Assembly: GCF_007859815.1 (NCBI RefSeq)
Contig: NZ_SJPH01000002.1
Span: 419,824 to 483,823, forward strand
Reading direction: 5' to 3'
Source: Botrimarina hoheduenensis
Lineage (GTDB): Bacteria > Planctomycetota > Planctomycetia > Pirellulales > Lacipirellulaceae
DNA length: 64,000 bases
Shown: piece after piece, positions 61,421-64,000 of the stretch
Layout: each line of letters begins with the position of its first letter
Position numbering within the stretch: position 1 is the stretch's first letter
Position numbers and translations under genes: made by a program
The notes under the pieces: generated by a model
The model's input: the letters and a program-made list of their open reading frames with translations, nothing else
What the model was told of the DNA's origin: nothing
The model's database searches: none

Positions 61421-62932
61421 ATGGACGCCGCCCCCGCTGTAAGCACCACCGACGAAACCCGGATAAAGTCCCGGCAACGTGGTACACGGCGCTGGTTCGC
61501 CGTTGTGGTGATCGGGGTGGGCGTGCTTGTCTCGACGGCGTGCGTGCCACTGCATGCCGCCGACCTTGCCGCCCAGCCGGCATCCAGCGCGGTCAATCAG
61601 CACGCCCCCTTTCTTGATGACCTGCAAGAGCGCACCTTCGGTTTCTTCTGGGAGACCACGCCCGCGGAGAACGGGCTGACGCCCGATCGCTGGCCGACTA
61701 AGACCGCGTCGAGCATCGCGGCGGTGGGCTTCGGACTGACCTCCTACGGCGTGGGGGTCGAGCGGGGCTGGATCACGCGCGACGAGGCGCGTGCGCGGAC
61801 CCTGGCCACACTCCGTTTCTTTGCGGCTTCCAAGCAATCGCCCGAACCGCATCACGTGAGCGGCCACCGCGGCTTCTATTACCACTTTCTACTGGCCGAC
61901 ACGGGCGAGCGGTGGCGGCAGTGCGAACTCTCGAGCATCGATACGGCGCTGCTCATGCTCGGCGTGCTGTACGCCCGCGAGTACTTTGACGACGACACCG
62001 CCGAAGAGGTGGAGATCCGTCGGCTGGCGGACTTCTTGTATGAGCGGGTCGAGTGGAGCTGGATGCAGCCACGTCCGCCGCTGGTGGCGATGGCATGGCA
62101 CCCGGAGCAACAAGCCTTCGGCGGGGCCGACTATCGCGGTTACAACGAGGCGCTTTTTCTGTACGTCTTGGCCCTCGGATCGCCGACGCACCCGATCGAT
62201 CCGGCGGCGTGGGACCGCTTTACCGCCGAGTACGATTGGGCCCCGTTTTATGGACAGGAGCACGCGAACTTCGCGCCGCTGTTCGGTCACCAGTACGCGG
62301 CGTGCTGGATCGATCTGCGTGGGGTGAAAGATGGGGCAATGCGCGAGCGGGGACTCGACTACTTTGAGAACAGCCGCCGCGCGACGCTCGCTCAGCGGGC
62401 TTACGCGATCGAGAACCCGCAGGGCTGGCGCGATTACGGGGCCGACATCTGGGGCCTGACCGCTTGCGACGGTCCGGGCGTGGGGGAGCGGGTCTATCGG
62501 GGGAAGCAACACCGGTTCGCTAGCTACTGGGCCCGCGGTGCGGCGGCACCACGCATCGACGATGACGGCACGATCGCCCCCACGGCCGCGGGCGGCTCGA
62601 TCCCCTTCGCTCCCGAGGAAACCCTCCGGGCCCTGCAAACAATGCGCGACCGCTACGGCGACGCCTTATACGGTCAGTACGGCTTTCGGGACAGCTTTAA
62701 TCCGAGCCTCGACCAAACCGTGGGGCCCGCGCCGCGCAACGGGAAAATGGTGGAGGGCCTGGGCTGGTTCAACACGGACTACCTGGGCATCGACCAGGGC
62801 CCGATCCTGCTGATGGCAGAGAATTACCGCACCGGCTCGGTGTGGGAAGTGATGCGTCGCAGCGAGCCGATCCGGCGTGGCCTGCAACGCGCGGGCTTTA
62901 CCGGGGGCTGGCTCGAACCGACCGAGCCCTGA
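61421..62932 (+). CDS. GH144-family glucanase-type enzyme
   Basis: A 503-residue exported enzyme. The N-terminus has a membrane segment (RRWFAVVVIGVGVLVSTAC), where STAC may be a lipobox. The body matches the GH144 glucoamylase-like family: FLDDLQERTFGFFWETTPAENGLTPDRWP, SIAAVGFGLTSYGVGVERGWITRDEARARTLATLRFF, GHRGFYYHFLLADTGERW, CELSSIDTALLMLGVLYAREYF, YRGYNEALFLYVLALGSPTHP, PQGWRDYGADIWGLTACDGPG and PEETLRALQTMRDRYGDALYGQYGFRDSFNP. Known members are endo-beta-1,2-glucanases; other beta-glucan activity is possible. It is followed after 34 bases by a sulfatase gene. Confidence 0.85.
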   Translation: MDAAPAVSTTDETRIKSRQRGTRRWFAVVVIGVGVLVSTACVPLHAADLAAQPASSAVNQHAPFLDDLQERTFGFFWETTPAENGLTPDRWPTKTASSIAAVGFGLTSYGVGVERGWITRDEARARTLATLRFFAASKQSPEPHHVSGHRGFYYHFLLADTGERWRQCELSSIDTALLMLGVLYAREYFDDDTAEEVEIRRLADFLYERVEWSWMQPRPPLVAMAWHPEQQAFGGADYRGYNEALFLYVLALGSPTHPIDPAAWDRFTAEYDWAPFYGQEHANFAPLFGHQYAACWIDLRGVKDGAMRERGLDYFENSRRATLAQRAYAIENPQGWRDYGADIWGLTACDGPGVGERVYRGKQHRFASYWARGAAAPRIDDDGTIAPTAAGGSIPFAPEETLRALQTMRDRYGDALYGQYGFRDSFNPSLDQTVGPAPRNGKMVEGLGWFNTDYLGIDQGPILLMAENYRTGSVWEVMRRSEPIRRGLQRAGFTGGWLEPTEP

Positions 62933-62966
62933 ACTGGCTTTCCTTCCTGATCACTGTTAGGGCGTT

Positions 62967-64000
62967 ATGAATCGCTACCACCTCGTTGCCCTTATCGGGC
63001 TGGCACTCATGGGAGATGCCAGCGCTGCGCCGCGGCCCAACTTCGTGTTCATCATGAGCGATGACCACGCTTATCAGGCGGTCAGCGCCTACGGGCACGG
63101 CCTGAACGAGACGCCCCAGATTGACCGGTTGGCCAGCGAGGGGATCCGCTTCGATCGCTGTTACGTCGCCAACTCGATCTGCGGGCCGAGCCGCGCTTGT
63201 TTGCTCACCGGCAAGCACAGCCACGCGAACGGCGTGCTCGACAACTTCACCGAGTTCGACGGCGCGCAGTGGACGTTTCCGAAGTCGCTCCGTCAGGCGG
63301 GCTATCAGACCGCGATCATTGGCAAGTGGCATCTGAAGTCGGACCCGACGGGCTTCGATCATTGGGACATTCTTCCGGGCCAGGGCAAGTACTATCGGCC
63401 CGACTTCCGCACAGCGGAGGGCCTGCGCGCGATCGATGGCTATGTGACCCACGTGACGACCGATCTGGCGATCGAGTGGCTGGAAGGGGCCGCGGGCCCC
63501 GGCGGGCCGGGCCGGGCGGAAGACAAGCCGTTCTTGTTGATTCTCAACCAGAAGGCCCCCCATAGGCCGTGGGACCCGGCTCCCGAACACCTTGAAACCT
63601 TTGCCGGCCGCACGATCGCCGAACCCGCAACCCTGCTAGACGACTACGCCACCCGCACCACCGCGCCGCGGACGGCCGAGATGCGGATCGCCGACCACAT
63701 GCGCGTCGATCGCGACGTAAAGGCGTGGGCTCGTGACAGCAACCATCGGGAATGGCTTTACAAACACATGTCGGACGAAGATCGGGCCGCGTGGGAACGT
63801 GTCATCGATCGGCGTGCCGAGGAGCTTGCCGCCGCCAATCTCCAGGGTGCCGACCGCACGCGGTGGATCTGGCGTCACTACATGGAAGACTACCTGGCTT
63901 GTATCGCGAGCGTTGATGAAGGGGTTGGCCGGGTGCTTGATTGGTTGGACGCGGCCGATCTCAACGACAATACGGTAGTGGTTTACACGAGCGATCAAGG
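62967..64000 (+). CDS. Secreted sulfatase (S1 family), 3' end cut off
   Basis: The window ends inside this gene; 344 residues are visible. The signal peptide is MNRYHLVALIGLALMGDASA. The S1 motifs are NFVFIMSDDHAYQAVSAYGH (metal ligands), ICGPSRACLLTGKHSH (FGly Cys at about residue 72) and IIGKWHLKSDPTGFDHWDILPGQG. NQKAPHRPWDP and MEDYLACIASVDEGVGRVLDWLD continue the fold, and the last residues visible are VVVYTSDQG. It resembles N-acetylglucosamine-6-sulfatase/heparan-type S1 members more than the arylsulfatase at 15993. It is close behind the GH144 gene, so the target may be a sulfated glycan. Confidence 0.92.
   Translation, partial: MNRYHLVALIGLALMGDASAAPRPNFVFIMSDDHAYQAVSAYGHGLNETPQIDRLASEGIRFDRCYVANSICGPSRACLLTGKHSHANGVLDNFTEFDGAQWTFPKSLRQAGYQTAIIGKWHLKSDPTGFDHWDILPGQGKYYRPDFRTAEGLRAIDGYVTHVTTDLAIEWLEGAAGPGGPGRAEDKPFLLILNQKAPHRPWDPAPEHLETFAGRTIAEPATLLDDYATRTTAPRTAEMRIADHMRVDRDVKAWARDSNHREWLYKHMSDEDRAAWERVIDRRAEELAAANLQGADRTRWIWRHYMEDYLACIASVDEGVGRVLDWLDAADLNDNTVVVYTSDQ

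Overview
The window looks like a chromosomal segment of a planctomycete, most likely of the Pirellulales/Lacipirellulaceae type. The evidence is gene content: DUF1559 prepilin-like proteins ending in an H-X9-DG motif, a DUF1549 protein, ten PEP-CTERM proteins, dockerin-like EF-hand repeats on secreted proteins, a LEPR-XLL N-terminus, FGly-type sulfatases, and an ispE-spoVG pair. The DNA is GC-rich. I see no rRNA, prophage, insertion sequence or CRISPR array. One tRNA is present, tRNA-Pro(GGG).

Region 1 (1-31 kb) is mostly housekeeping and conserved planctomycete genes. In order: the 5' end of a DUF1549 gene; a Gly/Tyr/His-rich secreted protein; a stand-alone sdhB; a winged-helix protein with a Lys/Ala tail; a DCC-family protein; a membrane-anchored coiled-coil protein; a large secreted protein of unknown function; an outer-membrane TolC-type lipoprotein overlapping a WYL regulator, followed by tmk; a DUF368 polyprenyl-phosphate translocase; ispE and a spoVG with an inserted zinc ribbon; an arylsulfatase; csrA with a good promoter and a CsrA-type site on its ribosome binding site; a plant/trypanosome-type phosphofructokinase; a redoxin-cytochrome-monooxygenase-EF-hand fusion with an MMPL transporter; a 1240-residue LEPR-XLL protein with eight dockerin loops; a CorA-like protein lacking GMN; tRNA-Pro; and hemP under a Fur-like palindrome.

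Region 2 (31.3-36 kb) is a tight plus-strand group: two PEP-CTERM proteins (one with dockerin loops), a DUF1559 protein that starts inside the stop of the gene before it, and a kelch-repeat secreted protein.

Region 3 (36-64 kb) is a polysaccharide-use locus without SusC/SusD. A minus-strand operon encodes GH130 phosphorylase, a sodium:solute symporter and a GH5 mannanase-like enzyme. It is divergent from a LacI regulator. A series of PEP-CTERM secreted proteins follows: carbohydrate-binding-like proteins, a GH113 mannanase, an alpha/beta esterase, an SGNH esterase and a GH144-like enzyme. Then come a transporter, GH3 beta-glucosidase, a second LacI regulator, a duplicated CBM-like protein, another DUF1559 protein, a GH144 enzyme and a sulfatase. 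I infer that secreted enzymes cut and deacetylate a mannan-type glycan, the symporter imports short products, and GH130 splits them with phosphate inside the cell.

The main new observation is regulatory. Four copies of a near-identical LacI-type operator (TGAAARCGMTTGCA) lie before the esterase, a PEP-CTERM gene, the AEC/GH3 divergent pair and the CBM-like gene. A different 18-bp palindrome occurs twice, flanking the first lacI gene. This suggests two LacI regulons interleaved in one locus. A second striking feature is a G8 tract that frameshifts a PEP-CTERM gene (43441-44941), which could be phase variation or a sequencing error.
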